This document shows, one piece after another, positions 10,601 to 23,400 of a stretch of 64,000 nucleotides of DNA. The translations under genes and the position numbers were made by a program. The notes below the pieces were generated by a model. It was not told the origin of the DNA and did no database searches. It saw only the letters and a program-made list of their open reading frames with translations. The stretch comes from Ditylenchus dipsaci (taxonomy: Eukaryota; Nematoda; Chromadorea; Rhabditida; Anguinidae). The stretch lies in assembly GCA_004194705.1 (NCBI GenBank), contig SADC01001303.1, positions 566,501 through 630,500 of the forward strand, in the 5' to 3' direction. The first letter of the stretch is position 1, and each line of letters begins with the position of its first letter.

Positions 10601-13048
10601 AAAATATGGGAGATGATTTCTCACTAAAACACTCATCAAATCAGTCCAATATTTTTATATTTTTTAATAAACGAAAACTATTTTTCAGCATTCAAAACTG
10701 AATGGATGCTGATCAAAGATGGCAAACTCATGACCGGAGGCTATGGTCGAGAGTGGGCTGAAGATGATGGCAGTATAGATCCAATGTCTGGTTATAATGC
10801 TCTGTACATCAAAGTATGGGCTATTTATTTCATACTCAAGAAAAACCACAAGAATTTGCAGGTGATAAACAAGCACGGCGAGGTCAAACACGTCAACTGG
10901 AAACGAAAATTTCATATACTTAGAAGCAAAATAGGAATTAGCGCAGATCCAAACACTGGTTATTTGGTTCATGAAAGTGCCCAGTGGTCTAAAATACACA
11001 AAAAGTACTTTTTCCTGCCTAGAAAAATTTCACATGAAGCTTTTAAAGAGAGTGTAGATGAGAGAAGTTGTGGAAAAATGATGTTCACGGCTAATTCAAG
11101 CTTTACGATGATCACCAAAACAGATATAAACACAGATAATAGACCTGTGGCTGAACAAGACTTTACAAGAGGATTTTCGGCTTTTCAGTTTATGCCGGGT
11201 CAGTTTTTTTGTTTTCATACTACAGTCGACGCTCTCTATAACGACTCTCAAGGGACCGGCTAAACCGAGTCGTTATAGAGAGCGTCGTTATAAAGAGCAT
11301 CATTTTTCAACTGTGCATCAGCCAGTCGTTTATAGAGCGGCATCTTTGGTAACGAACATTCAAATAAAATTGTATCAAAGTAAACATTTATTTAGAAAAA
11401 CGAACAACAATAACATAATTCAAGAGAATGTTGGGTACGCGACGTTTCCCTGTAAGGAACGGTTTCTTGTAGAAGCTAAAAAGACTTCAACTTTATTTTT
11501 AATCTGCGCTTAATTTTTCACATTTCCGTGTAATTTGCAGTGTTATATGTACTACCCCACTCTGATCTGAGTACTAATTTTTTGGCAGTAATACTTCCGT
11601 ACTACCATCTGAATACCCTATTATTTCAGAATTAGTTCTATCCGTCATTTAAACTTGAGTCTACAATATTTTTCTTTACGCTGCAGATCCTAGCCATTCT
11701 TTACAAGAAAACGGCTTACATGAAAACGGCTTTACAGTGAATTGGTTTTACAGGAAAATGTCCGTGTCATTGTTCTGTTTCATGTTCTGCAAGCGATGAT
11801 AAGTCGAGATCGTTTCGCCAATGAAACTTTCGCCAATAAGATTTTTTCGCCAATAAAATCACTTCGCCAATGGTATGTTTTTTCCAATAGCTTTTTTTTC
11901 TCAAGTTCTATTAGTTCATTGGCAAGCTTATTACCTTTCATTTTGTAGCGCAATTCACTGGCTACAAAATCAGTGGTGATTTGCCTGATAAAAAATAAGA
12001 GTACTCGAGAAAAGAAGCTATTGGCAAGAACATATTATTGGTAAAAAATCTCATTGGCGGAACGATTACGATCGGCTAACAAGTCGCCGAATTTGTAAAC
12101 ATTTGATAACAGTAGTTAAAACACAGAAATGTGACCGATTTCCTTAAAATCAGCAAAAGATGATTGCGAAAAATGGTTGTTCAGCAAAAAATTTTCATTT
12201 CCTCTGAGACAGAATTTCATTCAAATTGAATTTTCTGCAAAGTTTCCCAAAATCGTTATATAGAGCGGCTCTTTAACAGCTGGGACGGCCAGACTGAGTC
12301 GTTATAGAGAGCGGATCGTTATAGAGAGCGTCGTTATAAAGAGCGCCGTTTCTGCTTAATTTGTTTGAAACCAACCAATTTTTTTTCTCGAGTCGTTATA
12401 AAGAGCAAATCGTTATAAAGAGCGTCGTTATAGAGAGCGTCGACTGTTTTGTTATTCAAAATTTTTTTAGAAACAAACGACGAAGTGATTGTAGCACTGA
12501 AGACTGTGGAAATAAAGAACCAACCAATGGAAACCTACATAACTATATTCAATATAAATGGAAAAGTCCATCTGCCAGAAATGAAATTGGATGGTGATTT
12601 CAAATATGAAGGCATTGGTAAGAAATACATTTATTAAATTACTATTGTACTTCTTGAAGGGGCGTGCCCATGCGCGACACGTAGGGTTCTTTCTCGGAAA
12701 AATTTTACATGCGTTCTCATCTAGTTTTCTGCCTGTTTATCAAATGTAGTTTTCGGAAAAATTAAACTATTATAAAGTTTTTCAAACTTTTTTCTGTGTT
12801 GTCTGACCAAAAAATCCTAACCCGAAAAATCCTTGTCTATACTTCCGTGAGTTATACCGACCTCCGAATTGAATCAAAATTTTTTCTAAATTTTTAGAAG
12901 TTGATAAATAATTAGACCTCCCTTATTGATACATAATTTTATGTTAATTTTCATTCTAAATTTCAAAAATGTAATTATAAATCTTTTATTTTTAGAATTT
13001 ATTGATTGGCAGCATGGCTATTGGAATCAGAATATGAAAAAAGACTAG
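7643..13048 (+). CDS. CANT1-type calcium-activated nucleotidase (apyrase), copy B, secreted
   Basis: A second, complete CANT1/apyrase gene. Exons inferred: 7643-7898, 7944-8020, 9797-9950, 10006-10041, 10094-10122, 10689-10813, 10862-11198, 12471-12617, 12996-13048. The start is ATG 7643, followed by a hydrophobic stretch ([16 protein letters not shown]) typical of a signal peptide, so the enzyme should be secreted or Golgi-luminal. Landmarks are [119 protein letters not shown]. The frame breaks by one base in GGGG at 9866-9869; adding one G makes the exon sum 1215 bases (404 residues). Intron 2 (8021-9796) holds a GC-rich insert, and intron 7 a 1.2-kb element. Confidence 0.9.
8087..9262 (+). 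other. GC-rich ORF-bearing insert in apyrase copy B intron 2
   Basis: This block is clearly richer in G+C than its surroundings and holds long frames on both strands. The best plus-strand reading is 8282-8716 (helical, Glu/Lys-rich, from [16 protein letters not shown] to [16 protein letters not shown]), continuing in a neighbouring frame at 8707-9102 ([17 protein letters not shown], ending in [20 protein letters not shown]). A one-base loss could have split one protein of about 270 residues. The left edge carries GGGAGATTTGCGAAGGCAAATCTCC, a short hairpin. I recognise no family; a gag-like fragment of a retroelement or a captured gene piece are both possible. No terminal repeats or target duplication could be found. 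Confidence 0.45.
10250..10361. repeat. MITE-like element, CCGTATTTTCTCTAATA family
   Basis: The left end ATCGTATTTTCTCCAATATT and right end TTAGATTAAATACGGT are degenerate forms of the family ends. The element sits in an intron of apyrase copy B and is non-coding. Confidence 0.45.
11221..12447. mobile_element. TACAGTCGA-ended element in apyrase copy B intron
   Basis: The left end TACAGTCGACGCTCTCTATA is inverted at the right end (TATAGAGAGCGTCGACTGT). Near both ends the motif CGTTATAGAGAGCG or CGTTATAAAGAGC recurs several times, so the termini carry short subrepeats. The ends resemble pogo/Tc1-like non-autonomous elements. The 1.2-kb interior shows no transposase; its frames are short. It fills most of the intron between exons 11198 and 12471. 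Confidence 0.65.
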
Positions 13049-13090
13049 CATTGCTTATTGACTTACGTGAATGCTATACATGATTGACGC

Positions 13091-13096
13091 AATAAA
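13091..13096 (+). terminator. Polyadenylation signal AATAAA, apyrase copy B
   Basis: AATAAA lies 43 bases after the TAG of copy B and is the first such signal downstream. Confidence 0.6.
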
Positions 13097-13194
13097 ATAG
13101 ATTATCTTGCTATCTACCTTTTAAAAAAAGGAAAAACTCACGTTAATGAAAAATATAGAGTGCATCTTTTGTTTTTCTGAACTAGTTCAAGTAC

Positions 13195-13391
13195 TACAGT
13201 CGACCTTCGATAGTACGTTCCCCCTGGATACCGAGACTAGCGGTACGTACTAACGAGGGTACGTACTATCAAGGGTACGTACTATCGGGGGCATTATTTA
13301 AGGTGAATCAGAATAACCAAACCGCTTCCAATGAGTACGTACTATCGAAAGTACGTCTTATCAGGGGTTTGCACTATCCAAGGTCGACTGT
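13195..13391. mobile_element. Short TACAGTCGA-ended palindromic element
   Basis: The element begins TACAGTCGACCTTCGATAGT and ends with the inverted AAGGTCGACTGT. Its interior repeats GTACGTACTATC several times. It belongs to the set of elements sharing TACAGTC(A/G)A ends with unrelated interiors (11221, 36181, 38545, 39274, 53365, 56160). Confidence 0.65.
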
Positions 13392-13740
13392 GCTGAAGTA
13401 CTTTGATCATTTGGACCCAATCATTGAGGAGTACTATTAGAGTTATGGCTCAGGTTTATTTCAGCCCTACCCACCTTCTTATTTTCGACTTAGAATTTCA
13501 AGATATTTTAGAGGCTGAAATATAAAAATATAAAAAAATACAAGCCTACACGGTGAGTATATAATTTTCAAATTTCAAATTTCGTGAACTCATGACAATA
13601 TTATGACAAAGAAGGACGTGGGCGGAAACACGGACTAATATTTTACAAGTACCACGTTAAATATTTTACGAAAATCACACGCTAAGTATTTTACAATCAT
13701 AACTGGTTAAAAGTCCATTGTCGTCTATGACAACGGTTGT

Positions 13741-13893
13741 CCCCCGCCAATTCAAAAAAAATTCCTAATCATTGAACTTCTGTACGGATTTTGGCTGAAA
13801 TTAAATTTTAGGTACAGTTTTGTTAGAAACCAAGCTGAAAAATCCGTACAGAAATGCAATAATTAGGCGAAAATTTTTGAATTGGCGGGAGAC
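13741..13893. repeat. Foldback element with CCCGCCAATTC arms
   Basis: CCCCCGCCAATTCAAAAA, then TTCTGTACGGATTTTGGCTG, is mirrored by TGAAAAATCCGTACAGAAAT and TTTGAATTGGCGGGAG. The same arms occur in a longer, rearranged copy at 23943-24236. It is non-coding and lies next to the satellite array. Confidence 0.65.
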
Positions 13894-13946
13894 AATCCAG
13901 AACGCATGGCCATGACCCTTTTACAATTTTACATCAACCAGCCGCT

Positions 13947-16900
13947 AACTATTTTTCAAGTATCACCCATTTACTACTTTTACCAGTGTCACCCGTTAAC
14001 TATTTTACAAGTACCACCTGTTAACTATTTTACAAGTATCACCCGTTAACTATTTTACAAGTATCACCCATTTACTATTTTTACCAGTATCACCCGTTAA
14101 CTATTTTACAAGTACCACCTGTTAACTATTTTACAAGTATCACCTGTTAACTATTTTACAAGTATCACCCATACTATTTTTACCAGTATCACCCGTTAAC
14201 TATTTTACAAGTACCACCTGTTAACTATTTTACAAGTATCACCGTTAACTATTTTACAAGTACCACCTGTTAACTATTTTACAAGTATCACCCGTTAACT
14301 ATTTTACAAGTACCACCTGTTAACTATTTTACAAGTACCACCTGTTAACTATTTTACAAGTATCACCTGTTAACTATTTTACAAGTACTACCTGTTAACT
14401 ATTTTACAAGTACCACCTGTTAACTATTTAACAAGTATCACCCGTTAACTATTTTACAAGTATCACCCATTTACTATTTTTACAGTATCACCCGTTAACT
14501 ATTTTACAAGTACACCTGTTAACTATTTTACAAGTATCACCGTTAACTATTTTACAAGTATCACCCATACTATTTTTACCAGTATCACCTGTTAACTATT
14601 TTACAAGTATCACCCGTTAACTATTTTACAAGTACCACCTGTTAACTATTTACAAGTATCACCCGTTAACTATTTTACAAGTACCACCTGTTAACTATTT
14701 TACAAGTACCACCTGTTAACTATTTTACAAGTATCACCTGTTAACTATTTTACAAGTACTACCTGTTAACTATTTTACAAGTACCACCTGTTAACTATTT
14801 TACAAGTACCACCTGTTAACTATTTACAAGTACCACCTGTTAACTTTTTAACAAGTACCACCTGTTAACTATTTAACAAGTATTACCGTTAACTATTTTA
14901 CAAGTATCACCCATTTACTATTTTTACCAGTATCACCCGTTAACTATTTTACAAGTACCACCTGTTAACTATTTTTACCAGTATCACCCGTTAACTATTT
15001 TACACGTGTCACCCGTTAACTATTTTACAAGTATCACCTGTTAACTATTTTACAAGTACCACCTGTTAACTATTTTACAAGTACCACCTGTTAACTATTT
15101 TACAAGTACCACCTGTTAACTTTTTAACAAGTACCACCTGTTAACTATTTAACAAGTATTACCCGTTAACTATTTTACAAGTATCACCCATTTACTATTT
15201 TACCAGTATCACCCGTTAACTATTTTACAAGTATCACTGTTAACTATTTACAAGTATCACCCATACTATTTTACCAGTATCACCCGTTAACTATTTTACA
15301 AGTACCACCTGTTAACTATTTTACAAGTATCACCCGTTAACTATTTTACAAGTACCACCTGTTAACTATTTTACAAGTATCACCCGTTAACTATTTTACA
15401 AGTACCACCCGTTAACTATTTTACAAGTACCACCTGTTAACTATTTTACAAGTATCACCGTTAACTATTTTACAAGTATCACCCGTTAACTATTTACAAG
15501 TACACCCGTTAACTATTTTACAAGTACACCTGTTAACTATTTTACAAGTATCACCGTTAACTATTTTACAAGTACCACCTGTTAACTATTTTACAAGTAT
15601 CACCGTTAACTATTTTACAAGTACCACCTGTTAACTATTTTACAAGTATCACCCGTTAACTATTTTACAAGTACCACCTGTTAACTATTTTACAAGTATC
15701 ACCCGTTAACTATTTTACAAGTACCACCCGTTAACTATTTTACAAGTACACCTGTTAACTATTTTACAAGTATCACCCGTTAACTATTTTACAAGTACAC
15801 CTGTTAACTATTTTACAAGTATCACCCGTTAACTATTTTACAAGTATCACCCGTTAACTATTTTACAAGTACCACCTGTTAACTATTTTACAAGTACCAC
15901 CTGTTAACTATTTTACAAGTATCACCTGTTAACTATTTTACAAGTACTACCTGTTAACTATTTTACAAGTATCACCTGTTAACTATTTAACAAGTATCAC
16001 CCGTTAACTATTTTACAAGTATCACCCATTACTATTTTTACCAGTATCACCCGTTAACTATTTTACAAGTACCACCTGTTAACTATTTTTACCAGTATCA
16101 CCCGTTAACTATTTTACACGTGTCACCCGTTAACTATTTTACAAGTATCACCTGTTAACTATTTACAAGTACCACCTGTAACTATTTTACAAGTATCACC
16201 TGTTAACTTTTAACAAGTACCCCTGTTAACTATTTATCAAGTATCACCCGTTAACTATTTTACAAGTATCACCCATTTACTATTTTTACCAGTATCACCC
16301 GTTAACTATTTTACAAGTATCACCCATTTACTATTTTACCAGTATCACCCGTTAACTATTTTACAAGTATCACCCATTTACTATTTTACAAGTATCACTG
16401 TTAACTTTTTAACAAGTACCACCTGTTAACTATTTATCAAGTATCACCCGTTAACTATTTTACAAGTATCACCCATTTACTATTTTTACCAGTATCACCC
16501 GTTAACTATTTTACAAGTATCACCCATTTACTATTTTACAAGTATCACCCGTGTAAGGATTGTTGCGTTCAATCGAACGACATTTCCAGTTCAAGACAAT
16601 AGGTTTCTCCAGTAAAACCTATTTGCAGCCTTTAATAGTTCAGATTTCAATAAGTTAATACAACTCCAGATTGTCTTGTCCAGATTTGGTCGATAGAAAC
16701 GGTTACTTTTTCAAAGTCATTATTCTTAATTGTGGATCTTGATTTTTGAAGCTTGCTTTATCTATGTCTAGGTTAGTAAGATTAAAAATTGATAGTTTTG
16801 GTACGCGCTCAGTTGAGATCACTCCTGAACAATAAGCCGTGCCGTTCCAGAACATATTTGACTTTGACTTCCAAGTCAATACTCCAGTTATGCTTCAGTG

Positions 16901-19829
16901 AAAAGGCTAAGCTAAGTATTTCAGTATATTCTATCCGGTCCAGTCTATTCCAGATTTTATATGTTCCGAACTTAAGGTGTCCTCCCTTGAGGCGCCCTCT
17001 CTATTTCCAGATTTGCATGATGGATCGACTCTGCCTGATCTTTCCGAAAAGTGCATGGAAAATGGCTCATCGGACTCCTCCGCATGGTTTCGTTCTCCGC
17101 CTCCAGTCCGCCGCTTCCACTTGCAATACGAAGAGGGCATGTGTCTCCAGCTGTGGCTTCTTCGATGGGCACCTCAGTGCATGGGAATGGCTACAGATGA
17201 CCTACTCAGACTCCGATGGTGAGGAAGCAGAAGAAGTTCCAGTATCTAGTTCTTATATTATTAATCTCCAGTCTGTATTCTCATCCCTGTACTCCATGGT
17301 TATACAATAAAGTACCTAGTCTATTGGCACGAACGTGCCCTTGTTTACTCCCGTTAACTATTTTAACAAGTATCACCCATAACTATTTTACACGTATCAC
17401 CGTTAACTATTTTACACGTGTCACCCATTAACTATTTTACAAGTATCACCCGTTAACTATTTTACCAGTATCACCTGTTAACTATTTAACAAGTACCACC
17501 TGTTAACTATTTTACAAGTATCACCCGTTAACTATTTACAAGTATCACCATTAACTATTTTACACGTGTCACCGTTAACTATTTAACAAGTATCACCCAT
17601 TAACTATTTTACACGTATCACCCGTTAACTATTTTACAAGTATCACCCGTTAACTATTTTACAAGTATCACCCATTAACTATTTTACACGTATCACCCGT
17701 TAACTATTTTACAAGTATCACCCGTTAACTATTTTACAAGTATCACCATTAACTATTTACACGTGTCACCCGTTAACTATTTAACAAGTATCACCCATTA
17801 ACTATTTAACAAGTCCACCTGTTAACTATTTAACAAGTATCACCCTTAACTATTTTACAAGTATCACCCATTTCTATTTTACCAGTATCACCCGTTAACT
17901 ATTTTACAAGTACCACCTGTTAACTATTAACAAGTACCACCTGTTAACTATTTAACAAGTATCACCGTTAACTATTTTACAAGTATCACCCATTAACTAT
18001 TTTACACGTGTCACCCGTTAACTATTTAACAAGTATCACCCATTAATATTTTACACGTATCACCCGTTAACTATTTTACAAGTATCACCCGTTAACTATT
18101 TTACAAGTATCACCCATTAAACTATTTTACACGTGTCACCCGTTAATATTTTTACAAGTATCACCATTAACTATTTTACAGTGTCACCGTTAACTATTTT
18201 ACAAGTATTCACCCATTAACTATTTTACAAGTACCACCTGTTAACTATTTAACAAGTACCACCTGTTAACTATTTAACAAGTACCACCTGTTAACTATTT
18301 AACAAGTATCACCCGTTAACTATTTTACAAGTATCACCCATTTACTATTTTTACCAGTATCACCGTTAACTATTTTACAGTACCACCTGATTAACTATTT
18401 TACAAGTATCACCCATTAACTATTTTACACGTGTCACCGTTAACTATTTTAAAGTATCACCATTAACTATTTTACACGTGTCACCCGTTAACTATTTTAC
18501 AAGTATCACCATTAAACTATTTTACACGTATCACCCGTTAACTATTTTACAAGTATCACCCATTAACTATTTTACAAGTACCACCTGTTAACTATTTAAC
18601 AAGTATCACCCGTTAACTATTTTACAAGTATCACCATTAACATATTTTACACGTGTCACCCGTTAACTATTTACAAGTATCACCCATTAACTATTTTACA
18701 CGTGTACCCGTTAACTATTTTACAAGTATCACCATTACTATTTACAAGTACACCTGTTAACTATTTTAAAGTACCACCTGTTAACTATTTTACACGTGTC
18801 ACCCGTTAACTATTTAACAAGTATCACCCATTAACTATTTAACAAGTACCCCTGTTAACTATTTAACAAGTACCACTGTTAACTATTTAACAAGTACACC
18901 TGTTAACTATTTAACAAGTATCACCCGTTTAACTATTTTACAAGTATCACCCATTTACTATTTTTACCAGTATCACCCGTTAACTATTTTACAAGTACCA
19001 CCTGTTAACTATTTTACAGTATCACCCATTAACTATTTTACACGTGTCACCCGTTAACTATTTTACAAGTATCACCCATTAACTATTTTACACGTGTCAC
19101 CCGTTAACTATTTTACAAGTATCACCCATTAACTATTTTACACGTATCACCCGTTAACTATTTTACAAGTATCACCATTAACTATTTTACAAGTACCACC
19201 TGTTAACTATTTAACAAGTATCACCCGTTAATATTTTACAAGTATCACCCATTAACTATTTTACACGTGTCACCGTTAACTATTTTACAAGTATCACCCA
19301 TTAACTATTTTACACGTGTCACCCGTTAACTATTTACAAGTACCACCATTAACTATTTTACAAGTACCACTGTTAACTATTTTACACGTGTCACCGTTAA
19401 CTATTTTACAAGTATCACCCATTTACTATTTTTACCAGTATCACCCCGTTAACTATTTTACAAGTACCACCTGTTAAACTATTTTACACGTATCACCCGT
19501 TAACTATTTTACAAGTATCACCCGTTAACTATTTTACAAGTACCACCTGTTAACTATTTAACACGTACACCTGTTAACTATTTAACAAGTATCACCCGTT
19601 AACTATTTTACACGTATCACCGTTAACTATTTAACAAGTATCACCCGTTAACTATTTTACAAGTATCACCCATTAACTATTTTACACGTGTCACCCGTTA
19701 ATATTTACAAGTATCACCCATTAACTATTTAACCAAGACCACCTGTTAACTATTTAACAAGTATCACCTACGTTAAATATTCTACAAGTATCACCCATTA
19801 ACTATTTTACAAGTATCACCCAGTTAACA
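13947..19829. repeat. 25-bp satellite array (core CCGTTAACTATTTTACAAGT)
   Basis: Nearly 6 kb of head-to-tail repeats with unit ACAAGTATCACC plus CGTTAACTATTTT (25 bp), interrupted only by the island at 16551-17347. At this period about 200 units fit. Main variants are TACCACCTG, TATCACCCG, TATCACCCATTTAC with TTTTTACCAG (26 bp), and TATCACCCATTAAC with TTTTACACGTG. The left block is dominated by CACCTG and CACCCG units; the right block is enriched in CCATTAAC and ACACGTG units. Many units have lost one base from a homopolymer (CCC to CC, TTTT to TTT). Diverged monomers already appear at about 13630-13700. No gene is encoded. Confidence 0.97.
16551..17347 (+). other. GC-richer non-satellite island inside the satellite array
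   Basis: About 800 bp with no 25-bp periodicity separates two blocks of the array. The segment 16977-17222 is clearly GC-richer and reads on the plus strand through LHDGSTLPDLSEKCMENG and FHLQYEEGMCLQLWLLRWAP without a stop, with overlapping frames also open. An AATAAA lies near 17309, before the array resumes. I recognise no family, and no start, terminal repeat or target duplication is evident. It may be an insertion (retroposed or DNA-mediated) or unique sequence around which the satellite grew. Confidence 0.5.
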
Positions 19830-20417
19830 AAAAATTACTGCAATTTTGGACTAAATTGATTGTTGGTGGGGTAAATTTCAAATTTTGGTGGGGAATGGAT
19901 AATTTGGCGGGGGTAAATCAGTAATTTGGCGGGTGAAAGTTTACAGCCTTAAGTTTATACTAGAAATTCCTTTTTTATATAAATTTCAATAAGCACTTTA
20001 AAAAATGTTTTTTACAAATTTTGTTAGTTGTTAGTAATATTAGTCACATCTCTAGGGTTAGTTTCATCCAATACTGCATATTAGTGAATGTGTTTCAATG
20101 GCTGTGTGATATTATCGTGATATTTTGATAGCGCTCCTTCTGGTAGACTAAAAGAAGCGCTGAAATTTTTTTAACAAAATATTTATCGAATTTCACCCCT
20201 TAACTTTTAGCGTGATGATTTGAAACCATAAACCTTTTATGGCTCTTTCTTTTTGAGATCAACTCTTATTGCATAACTAAAAGATTTAATTGAATCTCTC
20301 TTGCGTGAAACGCAATAAAGATAGGTCTAAGCATGCATTGGTTGTCTTGTTTTTCTCAACACAATTTACCTCAAAAACCGTTAAAATGATGCTGTTTTAT
20401 ATAATTTTGTCATTTTT
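19830..20417. other. Spacer between satellite and next gene
   Basis: AT-rich sequence with short GGTGGGG-type repeats at 19860-19935. I see no supported exon. An open frame from 20290 encodes a hydrophobic, signal-like stretch but ends in a stop and is not in frame with the following exon. Confidence 0.5.
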
Positions 20418-23400
20418 ATGCTCCTGCCCTCAATATTATGCCAAGAAACTGTTCAACAGCAGCCAGATATGATGGGGATTGCTCAGAAGTTGCTGGCCAA
20501 TGTTGGCAGCTTCCTGGCAATTCAAGGAGTTCAGCAGGGTAACACTGATAGTTTTAGGTAGTAAAAAGCAACAGACTAACAAATCGAAGCATACTGCGAA
20601 AAATTTAGAAAAATATTATCATCTGCTTTTGGGTGGAGGCTTAATTGGTCAACTGGTAGAGATCCTATAAGTAAAATTTTGATGCTCTAATGTTGTTAAA
20701 CTGTATTGAAAATGAGCTCTCATTTTTTTTAAGGTGCTGCAGACAATTTGGTATTGACTTAAATCAATTTGGACTGAATAGACAATGCTAGAAGAAAGCC
20801 TACAAATAAAAACTCAGCCCTCTTCTAGGCTTCAAAGTAGTCAAGCGCAGGGCAAGCAGAATTCAGGAGAACTGCTGTTTAACAGTCACAAGTAAGTTTT
20901 TATTTAATTAATTTCTCAAGTTTTTGTGTGCACCCCAATTAAAATTTTATATTAAAAAGAGACCAGAATTTTTTTTGGTTCGCATTCCTTAAGCTTCACA
21001 TCAACCCTATTATTTAAATTTCAGGCGATCTGAACCATCAAGTCAACCAACCGAAAAAACAGCTACTGATTCCTTGAATGATGCAGCCAGACCAACAAGT
21101 GGTCAAGAAGTAAAACATATTCAAGCTAACAGTTATGTTTATATTAAAAAATTTGTAGCCACTGTACGTGGACGGCCAGCAAATATTCAACGAAGATTTA
21201 ATTCTTGGTCATATTTTCGGAAAGAAAGAGACAGGTCCAAGACACTCAGAACACTCTGGCAGACCACACAGACATCATCGCTATATGCCCTCATCTTATG
21301 AGGATGAGGATAACAGGTATGAGTCATATAGACTCACAAGACCTTGGAAAGGTCGGACTAATCCGTTGCATCCCATGCTTCTAACAACTACGTTAACACC
21401 TACCACCACTGGCCACTACTATCAGTCCAATTACTACAACTACATCTGCCGTGGCTTGGAAAACCAATATATCTGTGGAAAGACATGCAAAAAGTGAGTA
21501 ACTTATCAAAACATAAGACATAAAGAGAAAAAAATAGATATTTGTTTAAATATCATAAAATATTTACTAGTTACTAATAAGCTTAATAAGCTGGCAGAGT
21601 CGAATACAAAAAAATAATACTATAATATCCAATTTTTTGAAAATAGTATTTCATGCTGTCAACAGTTAACTAAAAACAGTAAAAACAGCTCAACTCAGTG
21701 TGTAAAACAGTTAGTTATTAAATTAACAGTTTTTTTGTTTTTTTATTTATTTTTGCCAAGACCAGCACATTCCACATTGCAAAGGATAGGGAAAATAAGT
21801 TCGTATTTCAGGGTGAAATACTTGAGAAAGATAACTAATACATCCAAAAATGATTCGAGATAACAGGAAAGTACCGTTTTTTTAGTTAACGATTTTACAG
21901 TTAATCCAATTTCTAAAGTTAACTAATGTAACTATCATTGTACGAAATTAGAGTTTTTCATAGTATCGATAAATATATAACGAGTTTATAGGCTGTGGAG
22001 CCTCTTTTGATGCTTTTGGTCAGCTGTGGACTCCTGCACCTACAACAATAACGCCACAAAAGCCGGCTTCCAGTGCTTACGATGCAAATTTGCTTTGTAT
22101 GGTGAAGCAATAAAAAAATAGTTATAGAATTATATTAATTTAGACGATTCGCCTTACCCTAATCACTTACCAGAAAAAGAAGACTTTTTGAGATTTTATC
22201 AGCAAAACATTGCTAGAGAAGTACGATATTTTGGTTATTCATAAATACATCCGATCAAATATGTTTCGCAAGAAATCAGGAGACATCCAGTCTCAATACC
22301 CCAAGATCCTTCGATCGACATAAATCATATGATGAAGAAAATAGAAAGTTTGGAGGAGCGGATCAACAAACAACAAGAAAGCAAGCCAGCTGACAATATA
22401 CAGCCAGACAGTTTTGCTGTTGAGGTTTGGTTTTAAAAGAAAACTAGAAAATATGAAGGAAATTATTTCAGAAAATTTTGGAAATGCTCGAAACCAACAA
22501 TAAATTAATCAGTAGAAGAGAAGTTAGCTCGTTACAGCGACAACTCAGGCACACAGCTCGCAAACAGGATGATACACAGTAACTTTTCAAGTTTTTCTTC
22601 TTTCTTAGCCAAAAAAGTTATAGAAAAGTTGATCTGCCAATATTTAAAACTAGGTCCCAGTGCCTGTGAATGCGTTCCTATTAATTTGGAGCTACTGAAA
22701 GGTAAAACTTGAAGTTGTTTATTTTGTCTAGTTAATTTTAGGGAATTGGAAACAAATGTTGGCAACTAACAAAATAACTCGCAATATCCAAAAATATCTA
22801 GCTGAAGTATTTGACATTTCTGACGAAGATTTAGTAAATTGCAGCAATTTGGAAGGTTGGCTTTTTTATTGGTTGTTATTAAAAAAAATTAATAAGTCTA
22901 CAGTCATGGTTGATTTGTAAAGGACTTAAAATAGTCAACTTAAGTTAACTGTAAGTAATTGGACATTTTGATTGTTCAGTATTATTTTGTGACAAAAATA
23001 CGATTAATTTTCGACTCTAAAATTTTAAAAATTAGAAATTTTAAAATTTATTCAGAGTGAAGTATTATAGAACCATTCAACTGTTACGTTTTGTTTGCCA
23101 CAATGAAAATGTTTGAGTAAGCGAGTGCTAAAGCAAGAAATATGAATCATTTCACAAACCGTCGAAAATCAATTTTGAAAATGTGTCAGAACACAACAGG
23201 GGCTACCGAATCCGAATTCCGCGTATTTTTGACGCAACGTAATAGTTAACAAAAGTCAACTGTGAAACAGTTTATTGAGTTTACACATGAATATGAAAAG
23301 TAAAATAATAACAACCCTCAAAAAATCGGAAGATTGTCAATCAATGGCTTTGACCCGATATCTTGGTCAAAAATACAGTGTCTTAGATTAGAGTGAATAC

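Noticed and set aside
13947..19829. CRISPR-like array
   Set aside because: Units are directly adjacent with a 25-bp period and no variable spacers, and the context is a eukaryotic genome; this is a satellite.
20290..20472. Frame starting with a signal-peptide-like sequence just before the unrecognised gene
   Set aside because: It terminates in TGA and is in a different frame from the following exons; no intron fits between. A real signal peptide remains possible only if a base is missing.
21074..21301. Alternative frame continuing through 21110-21158
   Set aside because: The interval has good GT and AG ends for a 49-bp intron, and splicing it yields a long frame that continues to 21493.
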